Source of the DNA: Bradyrhizobium diazoefficiens
Lineage (GTDB): Bacteria > Pseudomonadota > Alphaproteobacteria > Rhizobiales > Xanthobacteraceae
Length of the DNA: 64,000 nucleotides
Assembly (NCBI RefSeq): GCF_016599855.1
Contig: NZ_CP067041.1
Location: 2,170,001 to 2,234,000 of the forward strand
Direction: 5' to 3'
Positions 1 to 10,399 of this stretch are shown piece by piece; position 1 is the stretch's first letter, and every line of letters starts with the position of its first letter. The translations under genes and the position numbers were made by a program. The notes below the pieces were generated by a model. It did not search any database and was not told the origin of the DNA. It saw only the letters and a list, made by a program, of their open reading frames with translations.

Positions 1-229
1 CTCATATTATGGATACGGGAAAGCCGCGAAGAACGGCGAACTGACCTGCGCGCACCGGACGCGTCCGTTCGGCAGCGTGCTCAAAGTGTCCTACAGCGGG
101 CGGACGATTCAATGCCGCGTCAACGATCGCGGCCCCTTCATTCGCGGCCGCATCGTCGATCTCTCGGTGCCTGCCGCCCGCGCCCTCGGCATGATGAGCG
201 CAGGCGTGGTGCGGGTCTCGGTGGAATAG
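1..229 (+). CDS. RlpA-like double-psi beta-barrel protein, C-terminal fragment (5' end outside window)
   Basis: The reading frame is open from base 2 to the TAG at 227-229 and gives 75 residues; the start lies upstream of the window. The segment reads SYYGYGKAAKNGE, then CAHRTRPFGS and VNDRGPFIRGRIVDLS, which is the double-psi beta-barrel signature of RlpA-type septal-ring lytic transglycosylases and related lipoproteins, including the conserved Asp of NDRGPF. Family members act on peptidoglycan in the envelope. No SPOR domain follows before the stop, so this is a short RlpA-like protein rather than the longer RlpA with a C-terminal SPOR. Family identity is clear; export and enzyme activity cannot be judged from the fragment. 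Confidence 0.85.
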   Translation, partial: SYYGYGKAAKNGELTCAHRTRPFGSVLKVSYSGRTIQCRVNDRGPFIRGRIVDLSVPAARALGMMSAGVVRVSVE

Positions 230-277
230 CTTTGCCACCGCGCTATAGTGCCGCCCAAGGCAAGGGTGGGGAGCGCT

Positions 278-1447
278 ATGGCCAAAATCAGGGTCGGACT
301 GGTCGGCTGCGGCTTCGTGTCGGAGCTGCACATGTATGCGTTCCGGCGCGTCTATGGTGTCGACGTCGAGATTGCCGCGATCGCCGCGCGCGGCGATCAT
401 GTCGTCGAGTTCGCCGCGCGTCATAACATCCCGCGTGTCTATCGCAGCTTTGCGGAATTGATCGCGGACCGCGCGCTCGATGTCGTCGACATCTGCACGC
501 CGCCCAATCTCCATGCCGAGATGATCGTCGCTAGCATGCAGGCCGGCAAGCACGTGATCTGCGAAAAGCCCTTTGCCGGCTATTTCGGCCGTGACGACGA
601 CAAGCGACCGATCGGCAAGCACGTGCCGAAGGCGCTGATGTATGAACGCGTGCTGGAGCAGATGGACGCGACACGCGCCGCGATCGAGCGCACCGAAAAA
701 CTCTTCATGTATGCCGAGGACTGGATCTACGCACCCGCGGTGACCAAGACCGCGGAGATCCTCAAGGCGACGAAAGACAAGATCCTGTTCATGAAAGGCG
801 AGGAGAGCCATTCCGGCTCGCACGCGGCGCATGCCGCGCAATGGGCGATGACCGGCGGCGGCTCGCTGATCCGGATGGGCTGTCATCCGCTCTCGGCCGT
901 GCTCTATCTCAAGCAGGTCGAGGCGAAGGCGCGCGGCGAGATCATCAAGGTTGCCAGCGTCACCGGCGATGTGGGCAACGTCACGGCCAGCCTGAAGCCA
1001 GAGGAGCGGACCTACATCAAAGCCAATCCGGTCGATGTCGAGGATTGGGGCACGCTGACCGCGACCTTCTCCGACGGTACCAAGGCCACCGTGTTCTCCG
1101 GCGACATGATCATGGGCGGTGTGCGCAACCTGATCGAGACCTACACCAGCGGCGGCTCGCTGTTTGCCAACATCACGCCTAACACGCATCTGATGAGCTA
1201 CCAGACCAGCGAGGAGAAACTCGCAAGCGTTTACATCACCGAAAAGGTCGACCGCAAAACCGGCTGGCAATATGTCTGCCTCGAAGAGGAATGGACGCGC
1301 GGCTATCTCCAGGAGATCCAGGACTTCATGGAATGCGCCGCGAGCGGGCGCCAGCCGCTGTCCGACCTTGCGCTGGCGTACGAGACAATCAAGGTGAACT
1401 ACGCCGGCTATTGGGCGGCGGAGGAGGGGCGGCGGGTGGTGCTGTAG
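278..1447 (+). CDS. Gfo/Idh/MocA family NAD(P)-dependent oxidoreductase
   Basis: This 389-residue protein starts at the ATG at 278, which is preceded by a GTGGGGAG ribosome site; an upstream in-frame start at 248 lacks one. The N-terminus has a Rossmann fold with VGLVGCGFVS (residues 6-15). The family motif CEKPFAG lies at residues 95-101 and includes the conserved EKP lysine. The C-terminal half matches the Gfo/Idh/MocA substrate-binding domain. Members oxidise or reduce sugars, inositols and related polyols. It sits near a sugar ABC transporter and two lactonase-family genes, which suggests a role in carbohydrate catabolism, but the substrate is unknown. It converges on the binding-protein gene at 1688. 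Confidence 0.9.
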   Translation: MAKIRVGLVGCGFVSELHMYAFRRVYGVDVEIAAIAARGDHVVEFAARHNIPRVYRSFAELIADRALDVVDICTPPNLHAEMIVASMQAGKHVICEKPFAGYFGRDDDKRPIGKHVPKALMYERVLEQMDATRAAIERTEKLFMYAEDWIYAPAVTKTAEILKATKDKILFMKGEESHSGSHAAHAAQWAMTGGGSLIRMGCHPLSAVLYLKQVEAKARGEIIKVASVTGDVGNVTASLKPEERTYIKANPVDVEDWGTLTATFSDGTKATVFSGDMIMGGVRNLIETYTSGGSLFANITPNTHLMSYQTSEEKLASVYITEKVDRKTGWQYVCLEEEWTRGYLQEIQDFMECAASGRQPLSDLALAYETIKVNYAGYWAAEEGRRVVL

Positions 1448-1479
1448 GGCAGATCGTCACCGCGACCGGACTGTGCTCC

Positions 1480-1680
1480 CTCGCCCCGCTCATGTCCGCC
1501 GAAGCCTTGGCGAAGGCGGATGCGGGGCCGCGACGAGCTTCGCTCGCGCTGAGAGGGTTGGGGTGAGGGTGAGTCTCCGCGGGGAAGGTGATAGAGGAGT
1601 TTGGGGAGAGTCCCCTCACCCGGAATCCGCGCTTTCAGCGCGAATTTCGGCCTCTCCCCGCAAGCGGGGAGAGGCGAAGA
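1480..1680. repeat. Intergenic palindromic repeat region with terminator-like hairpins
   Basis: The gap between two convergent genes holds a C/G-rich segment with a perfect inverted repeat at 1651-1674 (11-bp arms CCTCTCCCCGC / GCGGGGAGAGG, two-base centre). A second hairpin lies at 1628-1642 (CGCGCT-TTC-AGCGCG), and an imperfect one around 1498-1525 contains GCCGAAGCC...GGCGAAGGC. From general familiarity I associate such blocks with dispersed intergenic repeats in Bradyrhizobium-type genomes. Its position makes it a likely bidirectional transcription end point or mRNA-stabilising element. Confidence 0.6.
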
Positions 1681-1687
1681 GCGATCG

Positions 1688-2998
1688 TCACACCCCGTAG
1701 GTCGAGCCCTTCGGCAGCGGAAACACCGGATCCTGGGTGCGCATGTTGGTCGGCCACACCACCGAAATGTGCTCGCCCGCGTTCTGCATCACCACCGGCG
1801 TTGAGCGTTCGTTCTGGCCGGAGAGCGGCGTGCCCGGCGGGAAGAACTTCACGCCGTAGCCCTGGATGGTTCCGCCGGCGGGGATGTCGACGTCAAGTGC
1901 GGCCTTGCGGACGGCTTCGGGCTCGAAGCTGCCGTATTTCGCCTTGGCGACCGGCAGCACGTTGTTGAGCAGCACCCAGGTCTGGTTAAAACCCATCGAG
2001 CAATGCGGCGGCACGTCGGTGGCGCCGGTCTTGGCCCGATAGCGCGTGACCATGGTCTTGATCAGGTCGCCCATGCCGGGCGCGAGCTTCGAGGGGTCGA
2101 GCAGTTGCGCCGGTACCGGATCGATGTTGCAGAAATTGTCGATGTCGGCGCCGAAGGTCGCGCGCAGCTTGTCGAGCTGGCTGTAACCGGCGCCGGCGCC
2201 GAACAGCATCTTGAAGCGCAGGCCGCTTTCGCGGGCCTGGCGCAGGAACAGGGTGATATCGGGGTTGTAGCCGGCATGCGAGATCACGTCGGCTTTGGCG
2301 CGCTTGAGCTTGGTCACGAGTACCGAGAGGTCGGGCGCGGAGGCCGAATAGCCTTCGCGCAGCACCACCTGGATGCCGGCCTCCTTGGCATAGGCTTCGT
2401 CGGCGGCTGCGACCCCGACGCCATAGGGGCCGTCCTCGTGGATCAGCGCGACCTTGACGTCCTTGGGCTCCATGCCGAGCTTTGTCTTCGCGTGCTCGGC
2501 GATGAAGCCGGCAAACGCCTGGCCGTATTGATCCGAGTGGATCTGCGCGCGAAACACGTAGTGCAGGTTCTTGTCCTTGAACACGGCGGTCGAGACCGCG
2601 GTCGTGATCCAGAGGATCTTCTTCTGCTGCTCGACCTTCGCCGCCATCGGCACCGCATGCGCGCTGGAATAGACGCCGTTGATGATGTCGATCTTTTCCT
2701 GGCTGATCAGACGCTCGGCCTCGTTGATCGCTACATCAGCCTTGCTCTGGGAGTCGGCCGCAACCGGCACGATCTTGATCTTGCCGCCGATGCCTCCCCT
2801 CTCATTGACAAGGTCGATGGCGATCTGGGTACCGACCGAGGAGGCGACCGAGCCGCCGGCGGCGAACGGGCCGGTGAGATCGTAAATCAGGCCGATGCGC
2901 AAATTCTCGGCTTGCGCCTGGGCCCGGGTCCAATCGAGGCTGAGCGTAGCGGCGGCAGCCGCCGTACCCTTCAGCAGCTGCCTGCGTGAAGTGGGCAT
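1688..2998 (-). CDS. Branched-chain amino-acid-type ABC transporter substrate-binding protein (Tat-exported, orphan)
   Basis: The protein is 436 residues. The N-terminus MPTSRRQLLKGTAAAAATLS is a twin-arginine signal ending near an AQA cleavage site, followed by LRIGLIYDLTGPFAAGG, the typical start of LivJ/LivK-family periplasmic binding proteins (Peripla_BP_6). The length fits the family. No permease or ATPase gene adjoins it in the same orientation, so it either feeds a transporter elsewhere or shares one. It is divergent from the sugar-binding-protein gene at 3282, with 283 bp between them. Substrates in this family range from amino acids to amides and aromatic acids, so the ligand cannot be named. 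Confidence 0.9.
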   Translation of the reverse strand: MPTSRRQLLKGTAAAAATLSLDWTRAQAQAENLRIGLIYDLTGPFAAGGSVASSVGTQIAIDLVNERGGIGGKIKIVPVAADSQSKADVAINEAERLISQEKIDIINGVYSSAHAVPMAAKVEQQKKILWITTAVSTAVFKDKNLHYVFRAQIHSDQYGQAFAGFIAEHAKTKLGMEPKDVKVALIHEDGPYGVGVAAADEAYAKEAGIQVVLREGYSASAPDLSVLVTKLKRAKADVISHAGYNPDITLFLRQARESGLRFKMLFGAGAGYSQLDKLRATFGADIDNFCNIDPVPAQLLDPSKLAPGMGDLIKTMVTRYRAKTGATDVPPHCSMGFNQTWVLLNNVLPVAKAKYGSFEPEAVRKAALDVDIPAGGTIQGYGVKFFPPGTPLSGQNERSTPVVMQNAGEHISVVWPTNMRTQDPVFPLPKGSTYGV

Positions 2999-3281
2999 CC
3001 TATCCTCCCTCCGAACCGTCGTTTGCGACTGGTTTTATGCCTTTTTGCCAGTATTTGGAGGGAGTGTCCGAAAGTCAACATGCACCGCACCAGGCAAATT
3101 CGCAGCTTGTGTTGGTGTCGCCTCGCGCGTTCGCAGGAAGTGAGGCTTACGACGGGCATTCGGCTTGTGCGCCTTGGAGGTTGCGTGCCATCCTAGCCGG
3201 GCAATTGCACGGAAGCCCAATTCCCGGCTTGGCCATCGCGCCACGTTAAGGGTGGAATACAAAAGCATAGGGAGAAGAAAC

Positions 3282-4412
3282 ATGGTGTGGACGCTTCGTT
3301 TTGCGGGGCTGGCTTGCGCTGGCCTGTTGCTGTCGTCGGTCAGTGCCTTGGCAGGGCCGAAGGTCGTGTCCGGTCCGGGCGCTGATCCCGGATGCTTCAA
3401 GCCCTGGTCGTCCCAGACCAAGTTCTTCCAGTGGGACAAGAAGCCCGGTCCGTACAAGATCGCCTTGGTCAACGGCTTCGTCGGCAACACCTGGCGCATC
3501 CAGATGGTGAAGACCGCAAAGGCCTTCTCCGCGCAGCCGGGCATCAAGGAGAACATCAAGGAGTTCAAGGTCGTCTCGACCGGCACCGATGTTGCAGCGC
3601 AACTCGGCGCGATGGAGGACTTCATCAATCAGGGCTTTGACGCCATCGTCACCATCGCGGTGGCACCAGACGGTTTCGACCGCATCATCCGCCTCGCCGA
3701 CAAGAACAACGTGGTCGTTGTCCCCTTCGACAACATCCTCGACACCGACAAGGTGATGATGGTCAACGAGGACCAGAAGGAAATGGGCCGCATGTCGGCG
3801 AAGTGGCTCATCGATGAGAGTGGCAAGAAGACGGGCGACATCCTCGAGGTCCGCGGCCTGCCGGGCAATTCGGTCGACCGGGACCGCCATCTCGGCTTCC
3901 GCGAAGTCATGGAAGCGCCGGGCAATAGCTTCAAGATCACCGAAGTGGTCGGCAATTGGGACACCGGCACCTCGCAGAAAGTGACGGCGGACGCGCTGGC
4001 GGTGCACGGCCATTTCGACGGCGTGTTCACGCAAGGCGGCTCCGACGGCACCGTGCAGGCGATGATGGCAGCCAAGCATCCCTTCGTGCCGATGTCGGGC
4101 GAGGGCGAGAACGAATATCGCAAGCAGATTGCCGATCACGCCAAGGACGGGCTCAAGGGCATGTCCTATGGCCAGTCGCCGGCGCTGGTCGCCATCGCCA
4201 CCAAGGCCGCGATCTCTGCGCTGCAAGGCAATGTCATGCCACAGCTGATCTCGATCCCGATCCCGGTTGCGACCTACAAGGACCTGAAGCCCGGCGTCAA
4301 TTACTGGCCGGAGCTCAACGCAAACTTCTTCGCGCCGAACCAGTTCACGCCCTGCGGCGTCAATTTCACGGCGCCGGAGATCATGTCACAGAGCGAGAAG
4401 AATACCCAGTGA
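3282..4412 (+). CDS. Sugar ABC transporter periplasmic substrate-binding protein (RbsB-like)
   Basis: The ATG at 3282 follows an AGGGAGAAG ribosome site and gives 376 residues; in-frame codons farther upstream lack such a site. A Sec signal peptide (residues 1 to about 23, ending SALA-GP) precedes a Peripla_BP_4-type fold with IALVNGFVGNTWR and GFDAIVTIAVAPDGFD. This matches the ribose/galactose/xylose binding-protein class of CUT2 transporters. It is the first gene of a four-gene operon with the double ATPase (4478) and two permeases (6018, 7127). The sugar or polyol ligand is not predictable from sequence alone. Confidence 0.9.
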   Translation: MVWTLRFAGLACAGLLLSSVSALAGPKVVSGPGADPGCFKPWSSQTKFFQWDKKPGPYKIALVNGFVGNTWRIQMVKTAKAFSAQPGIKENIKEFKVVSTGTDVAAQLGAMEDFINQGFDAIVTIAVAPDGFDRIIRLADKNNVVVVPFDNILDTDKVMMVNEDQKEMGRMSAKWLIDESGKKTGDILEVRGLPGNSVDRDRHLGFREVMEAPGNSFKITEVVGNWDTGTSQKVTADALAVHGHFDGVFTQGGSDGTVQAMMAAKHPFVPMSGEGENEYRKQIADHAKDGLKGMSYGQSPALVAIATKAAISALQGNVMPQLISIPIPVATYKDLKPGVNYWPELNANFFAPNQFTPCGVNFTAPEIMSQSEKNTQ

Positions 4413-4434
4413 GCGCACTGGAGATGTCGCGGTT

Positions 4435-4458
4435 GCGGCCCGGCGTTCGCCGGGCCGC
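4435..4458 (+). promoter_or_regulatory. Intra-operon stem-loop after the binding-protein gene
   Basis: A perfect hairpin with 10-bp arms GCGGCCCGGC / GCCGGGCCGC and a GTTC loop sits 22 nt after the stop codon of the binding protein and 19 nt before the ATPase start. There is no U-tract, so it is unlikely to be a simple terminator. Such hairpins commonly protect the upstream transcript from 3' decay and raise binding-protein expression over the membrane components. Confidence 0.65.
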
Positions 4459-4477
4459 TGCCGCGTGAGCCCCCGCC

Positions 4478-6017
<1,540 letters not shown>

Positions 6018-6025
<8 letters not shown>

Positions 6026-7130
6026 CGATGTCGCCATCAGGATTCGCCAGAACATCGGCATCGTCACCGCCGTCCTGTTGTTCTCCGTTCTCTATCTGCT
6101 CTACAATCTCGCGCACCCCAAGGGCTTCTCGTCGGCGGTGCTGGTGCAGAACGGCGACGAGATTTTTGCGCTCGCCATGCTGGCGATGGCCCAGACCGTG
6201 CCGGTGCTGGCCTCGGGACTGGATCTCTCCGTGGGCGCCGTCATGACCATGGTGGGGTGTTTTGCGAGCTATCTGCTGACCGGCGTGGCGGGCGGCGCCC
6301 CCTTGCATCTCGACATCTTCGGCCTGCATCTCGGTCTCGGCACCTTTCCCGGCGGGGTGAGCGGCATCCTGCTCGGCATCGTCCTATGTCTCGCGACCGG
6401 TACACTGGCCGGCTTCGTCAACGGCTGCGTCGTCGTCTATGGACGGATCCAGCCGATCATCGCGACGCTCGCGACCGGCGCGGTCTATATCGGCATCGCG
6501 CTGTTCCTGCGTCCGACGCCGGGCGGCAAGATCGACGAGGATCTCAACTGGGCGCTGACCAATTCGCTCGGGGATTTCGCCGCGACCGTCCATATCTTCG
6601 ATGATGGCGCAGCGAGCTGGTTTGCGCCGGTGGCCTGGATTCCGGTGCCGTTCGTGCTGCTCGTCCTGATCGCGCTGCTGGTCTGGGTGCCGTTCCGCCG
6701 GTCCGTGCTTGGCCGGGCCGTCTATGCGGTTGGCTCGGCCGAAGGCGCCGCCTACATGTCCGGCCTTCCCATCGAGCGTGCCAAGATCGCGGCCTTCACG
6801 CTGGCCGGCTTCTTCGCCGGCTGCGGCGGCCTGTTCCTCGCCATCCAGACGTCCTCGGGCAATGCCGACATCCCGCAGGCCGGCGCCTATACCCTCAACT
6901 CCATCGCTTCCGTCGTCATCGGCGGGACGTCGCTGCTCGGCGGCACCGGCAGCGCGATCGGCTCGATCTTCGGCGCTATGGTTCTGCGCGTCATCTCCTT
7001 CTTTTTTCGCATCTTCGACATCGCGCCGCTGCTGCAACCGCTGTTCGAGGGCCTGATCCTGCTGGGGGCGGTCAGCATCGGCGCGCTCGGCGTCCTGCGC
7101 GTCAAGAACACGCTGGAGCTGTTCCGATGA
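6018..7130 (+). CDS. Sugar ABC transporter permease (RbsC-like), first of two
   Basis: The protein is 370 residues and starts at the ATG at 6018, inside the end of the ATPase gene. It has about eight to ten hydrophobic spans. SGLDLSVGAVMTMVG near the N-terminal third and the later GTSLLGGTGSAIGSIFGA are characteristic of the BPD_transp_2 permeases of CUT2 systems. It overlaps the next permease by 4 nt (ATGA). A loop of roughly 50 residues containing the PGGKIDEDLNW stretch makes it longer than a standard RbsC of about 320 residues. Confidence 0.9.
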
Positions 7131-8086
7131 GTTCGGCCTCCCTCAGCCTCTCGCGCGATGACCGCCCGATCCTGATCGCAGCCCTGTTCATCCTCGTGAT
7201 CCTCGTGGCGGGCACGGTCTATACCTTTGCCCGCTTCGGCAGCGCGCCGCTGTTGTCACCGACCTATTTGTTGCAGCAGCTCCAGATCGGCGCCTTCCTC
7301 GGCATCGTATCCGCCGGGATGATGATGGTGATCCTGATCGCCCAGATCGACCTGTCGGTGCCGTGGACGCTCGCCGCCGCCGCCATGATAGCGACATCGA
7401 TCGGCGGGCCGCTTGCAATTCCGGTCGGGCTCGGGGTCGGGCTTCTGGTCGGTCTCGTCAACGGCATCGGGGTTGCGTATCTGCGCGTGCCCTCGATGAT
7501 CTTCACCCTTGGCGTCAACGCAGTGATGCGCGGCCTGATGGTCGCGCATACCGGCGGCTACGCCCCGCAGACCACGGCCACCGACCTGATGCAGATGCTC
7601 GCCGGCGACCGCACCCTCGGCATTCCCAACGCCTTGTTCGTCTGGGCCGCGGTCTCCGTGCTCGTCACTATTGTCCTGCAGCGCACGGCGCTGGGCCGTT
7701 ACGTCTACGCCATCGGCAACAAGGAGGCGGCCGCGTATCTGGCGGGCGTCGACACCCGCCGCATCACCGTGATCTGCTTCGTCCTGTGCGGTCTTGCCGC
7801 CGCGCTCGCCGGCGTGCTGCTCGCCGGCTACTCCACCAAGGCCTATCAGGGCATGGGCGATGCCTATCTGCTGCCGTCGATCGCGGCGGTCGTGATCGGC
7901 GGCACCAACATCCTCGGCGGCCGCGGCCGTTATCTCGGCACGCTAATCGGCGTCGTGCTGATCGTGCTGCTCAATAGCGTGCTGTCGATCATGGACATGC
8001 CCGAGGCCGGCCGCCAGGTGATCTACGGCCTCGTCATCATTTTCATGCTGCTGGTCTACGGGCGCGGCGAACGTGTCACGAGCTGA
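7127..8086 (+). CDS. Sugar ABC transporter permease (RbsC-like), second of two
   Basis: This 319-residue polytopic membrane protein of the BPD_transp_2 family contains QIDLSVPWTLAAAAMIATS and, near the end, IGGTNILGGRGRYLGTLIG. Its start overlaps the upstream permease stop by 4 nt. Together with the permease at 6018 it would form a heterodimeric channel, unlike classical ribose transporters that use a homodimer. It ends the plus-strand operon and converges on the lactonase gene at 8119, with only 32 bp between the stop codons. Confidence 0.9.
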   Translation: MSSASLSLSRDDRPILIAALFILVILVAGTVYTFARFGSAPLLSPTYLLQQLQIGAFLGIVSAGMMMVILIAQIDLSVPWTLAAAAMIATSIGGPLAIPVGLGVGLLVGLVNGIGVAYLRVPSMIFTLGVNAVMRGLMVAHTGGYAPQTTATDLMQMLAGDRTLGIPNALFVWAAVSVLVTIVLQRTALGRYVYAIGNKEAAAYLAGVDTRRITVICFVLCGLAAALAGVLLAGYSTKAYQGMGDAYLLPSIAAVVIGGTNILGGRGRYLGTLIGVVLIVLLNSVLSIMDMPEAGRQVIYGLVIIFMLLVYGRGERVTS

Positions 8087-8118
8087 CGCGACACGCTCAT
8101 TTCGTCGCGATTGCTTCC

Positions 8119-9018
8119 TTACACCGCCGCACGCGAGTTGAGATAGATCGAGTACAGCGAGGTCTGTCCGCAGATATAGAGGCGGTTGCGGCGCGGGCCG
8201 CCGAAGCAGACATTGGCAACGATCTCGCCGATCGGGATCGTGCCGAGATGAGTGCCGTCGGACGCATAGCAGAACACGCTGCGGCCCGCCGACGTCCAGA
8301 TGTTGCCGTGGATGTCGCAGCGGAATCCGTCATAGAGCCCGTCGGGGCAGGTGGCGAACAGCGAGGCCTCTCCGACCGTCTGTCCCTTGACCGCGTAGGA
8401 CCAGATCGTCGGCGGTAGCCCGCGGACATGGGTCGCGCCGGTGTCGGCGACGTAGAGCCGGGTCTCATCCGGCGAGAAGGCCAGCCCGTTGGGCTGCACC
8501 CGGTCGGAGACCACGCGCGTGATGGCGCCGGAGCTGCCGTCGATCCGGTAGACGTTGGAGGCGCCGATCTCTGACGGGCTCTGCTGCCCTTCATAGTCGC
8601 TGTCGATGCCGTAAGTGGGATCGGAAAACCAGATCGAATGGTCGGATTTGACCACGACGTCATTGGGCGAATTCAATCGGCGGCCCTCGAACGCGTCCGC
8701 CAGCACTGTGATCGAGCCGTCGTGCTCGGTGCGGGTGACGCGTCGCATGAAATGCTCGCAGGTCACGAGCCGCCCCTGGCGATCGGTCGTGTTGCCGTTG
8801 GAATTGAAGCTCGGTGAACGAAACACCGACACCGATCCGTCGGTCTCGTCGAAGCGCATCATCCGGTTGTTCGGAATGTCGGACCAGATGAGGTAGCGCC
8901 CGGCCGGAAAATAGGCGGGGCCTTCGGCCCAGCGGCAACCGCTGGTGAGTTTCTCGAGATTGACGTGGCCAATGACCAGCCGCTCGAAGCGAGGGTCGTG
9001 GGCGACATAGGGGAGCAT
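8119..9018 (-). CDS. SMP-30/gluconolactonase/LRE family protein
   Basis: The chosen ATG at 9018 sits just after an AAGGAGGA ribosome site and gives 299 residues; a longer in-frame start at 9093 lacks one. The six-bladed beta-propeller family is shown by CRWAEGPAYFPAGRY (metal-binding Glu 32), RRLNSPNDVV, NGLAFSPDE and DGFRCDIHGNIW. Members hydrolyse sugar lactones. It is the last gene of the minus-strand liv-type operon (binding protein at 9121) and shows no signal peptide, so it probably acts in the cytoplasm on an imported or oxidised substrate. A paralogue with a Tat signal lies at 16870. Confidence 0.9.
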   Translation of the reverse strand: MLPYVAHDPRFERLVIGHVNLEKLTSGCRWAEGPAYFPAGRYLIWSDIPNNRMMRFDETDGSVSVFRSPSFNSNGNTTDRQGRLVTCEHFMRRVTRTEHDGSITVLADAFEGRRLNSPNDVVVKSDHSIWFSDPTYGIDSDYEGQQSPSEIGASNVYRIDGSSGAITRVVSDRVQPNGLAFSPDETRLYVADTGATHVRGLPPTIWSYAVKGQTVGEASLFATCPDGLYDGFRCDIHGNIWTSAGRSVFCYASDGTHLGTIPIGEIVANVCFGGPRRNRLYICGQTSLYSIYLNSRAAV

Positions 9019-9120
9019 GCGTCCTCCTTGATGAGCCGCAGAGCCCGGGACAGCTGGCGCGAGACGCGCTTCGCGCTTCCGCCCGGGCAACACGTGTTTG
9101 CGCAGTCGTTCGCCCGATAT

Positions 9121-10359
9121 TTACTGGGACAGCTTCACGAAGTTCGGGAACTTCAGCTTGCCTTCCGCGATCTTTTCCGGCCAGACCACGACCTGCTTCT
9201 CGTCCTGCCACTGGAAGACGAGGCCGGTCACGAAGCCGGGGCCGGACTTGATGCCGTGGGTGAACTCGTCGTTCTTGCCGTAGAACTGGATCTGACCGAT
9301 TGTGCCTTCGAAATTGGTCTTCTCCATCTCGGCGACCATCTTGTCCGGATCGGTCGAGCCGGCGCGCTTGATGGCGTCGGTGATGATGTAAACGTCGTCA
9401 TAGGCGGTGTAGCCAGTGTAGGCCGGCGGCGTGCCGAACTTGGCCTTGAAGGCCGCCGCGAACGGCTTTGTCTTGGAGGTGACCGCGACGTCGGGCGTTG
9501 CCACCGCGAGCGACGGCACGCCGTCGGCGGCGCCATTGGTGTCCTTCCAGAAGGTCGGGCTCAGCGCCTGCGCGCTGATGCCGAACATCGGGATCGGCAC
9601 CTGCTGGTTCTTCCACTGTACCGTCGGCTGCACGCCGACATGCGAGATGCCGGTGACGATCACGTCAGGCTTCTTGGCCTCCATGTTGTTGAAGATCGGC
9701 GTGAAATCGGTGGTATCGGGCGAGAAGCGCACGTGCTCGACCACGTTCAGCCCGGCCTTGGGCAGGCAGGCCTCGTAGCCGACATCGAGCGGCTTGGTCC
9801 AGGCGGCATCCTCGCTCATGATCGCGGCGGTCTTCGTGTGCATCTTGTCGACCAGCAGGTCCTTGGCGGCGTCGCAGACGAGCTGGGCTTGTGCGGCCGA
9901 GGTCAGATAGCCGTGGAAGGTGTACTTGTTCTTCTCGTAGTCGTTATGGATCGCCTTGGTGATCTCGTTCGAGGCGGCACCCGGCGTGATCAGCGGCATC
10001 TTCAGCCGCGCCGCCCAGGGTTCGAGCGCCAGCACGACCTCGCTGATGTAGCTTGCGATCACAGCGGACACCTTGTCCTCGCTCACCGCGCGCTGGAACG
10101 CACGCACCGAGTCGGCCGACGAGCTCTTGTTGTCATAGGTGACGATCTCGATCTTGCGGCCGAGGATGCCGCCCTTGGCGTTGATCTCGTCGGCGGCGAT
10201 CTGCGCGCCCCCGGGCGTGGCCGCGCCCGCGATCGATTGCACCTCGGCGATGACGCCGATCTTGATTGGCTGGTTCGACTGGGCGTAGGCGGGCGCTGTG
10301 AGGCACAGCGCCAGCGCGGAGGTGAGGAGGGCAGAGCCCAAAAGCGTCGATGATCGCAT
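9121..10359 (-). CDS. Branched-chain-type ABC transporter substrate-binding protein, copy 2
   Basis: From the ATG at 10359 the protein is 412 residues, with a Sec signal ending APAYAQ at about residue 25. It is a Peripla_BP_6 protein beginning IKIGVIAEVQSIAGAATPGG. It is clearly paralogous to the binding protein at 13798: both share YFHGYLTSAA-like, AIMSEDAAWTKPLDVGYE-like and GISHVGVQPTVQWKNQQ blocks. It lies between the fused ATPase gene (10400) and the lactonase gene (8119). A branched GC-rich inverted repeat around 9045-9090 follows its stop. The substrate is unknown, but linkage to a lactonase suggests something other than a plain amino acid. Confidence 0.9.
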   Translation of the reverse strand: MRSSTLLGSALLTSALALCLTAPAYAQSNQPIKIGVIAEVQSIAGAATPGGAQIAADEINAKGGILGRKIEIVTYDNKSSSADSVRAFQRAVSEDKVSAVIASYISEVVLALEPWAARLKMPLITPGAASNEITKAIHNDYEKNKYTFHGYLTSAAQAQLVCDAAKDLLVDKMHTKTAAIMSEDAAWTKPLDVGYEACLPKAGLNVVEHVRFSPDTTDFTPIFNNMEAKKPDVIVTGISHVGVQPTVQWKNQQVPIPMFGISAQALSPTFWKDTNGAADGVPSLAVATPDVAVTSKTKPFAAAFKAKFGTPPAYTGYTAYDDVYIITDAIKRAGSTDPDKMVAEMEKTNFEGTIGQIQFYGKNDEFTHGIKSGPGFVTGLVFQWQDEKQVVVWPEKIAEGKLKFPNFVKLSQ

Positions 10360-10399
10360 GATCGTTTCCCTTTCGTTGTTTATTGTTGATATGCGCGCA

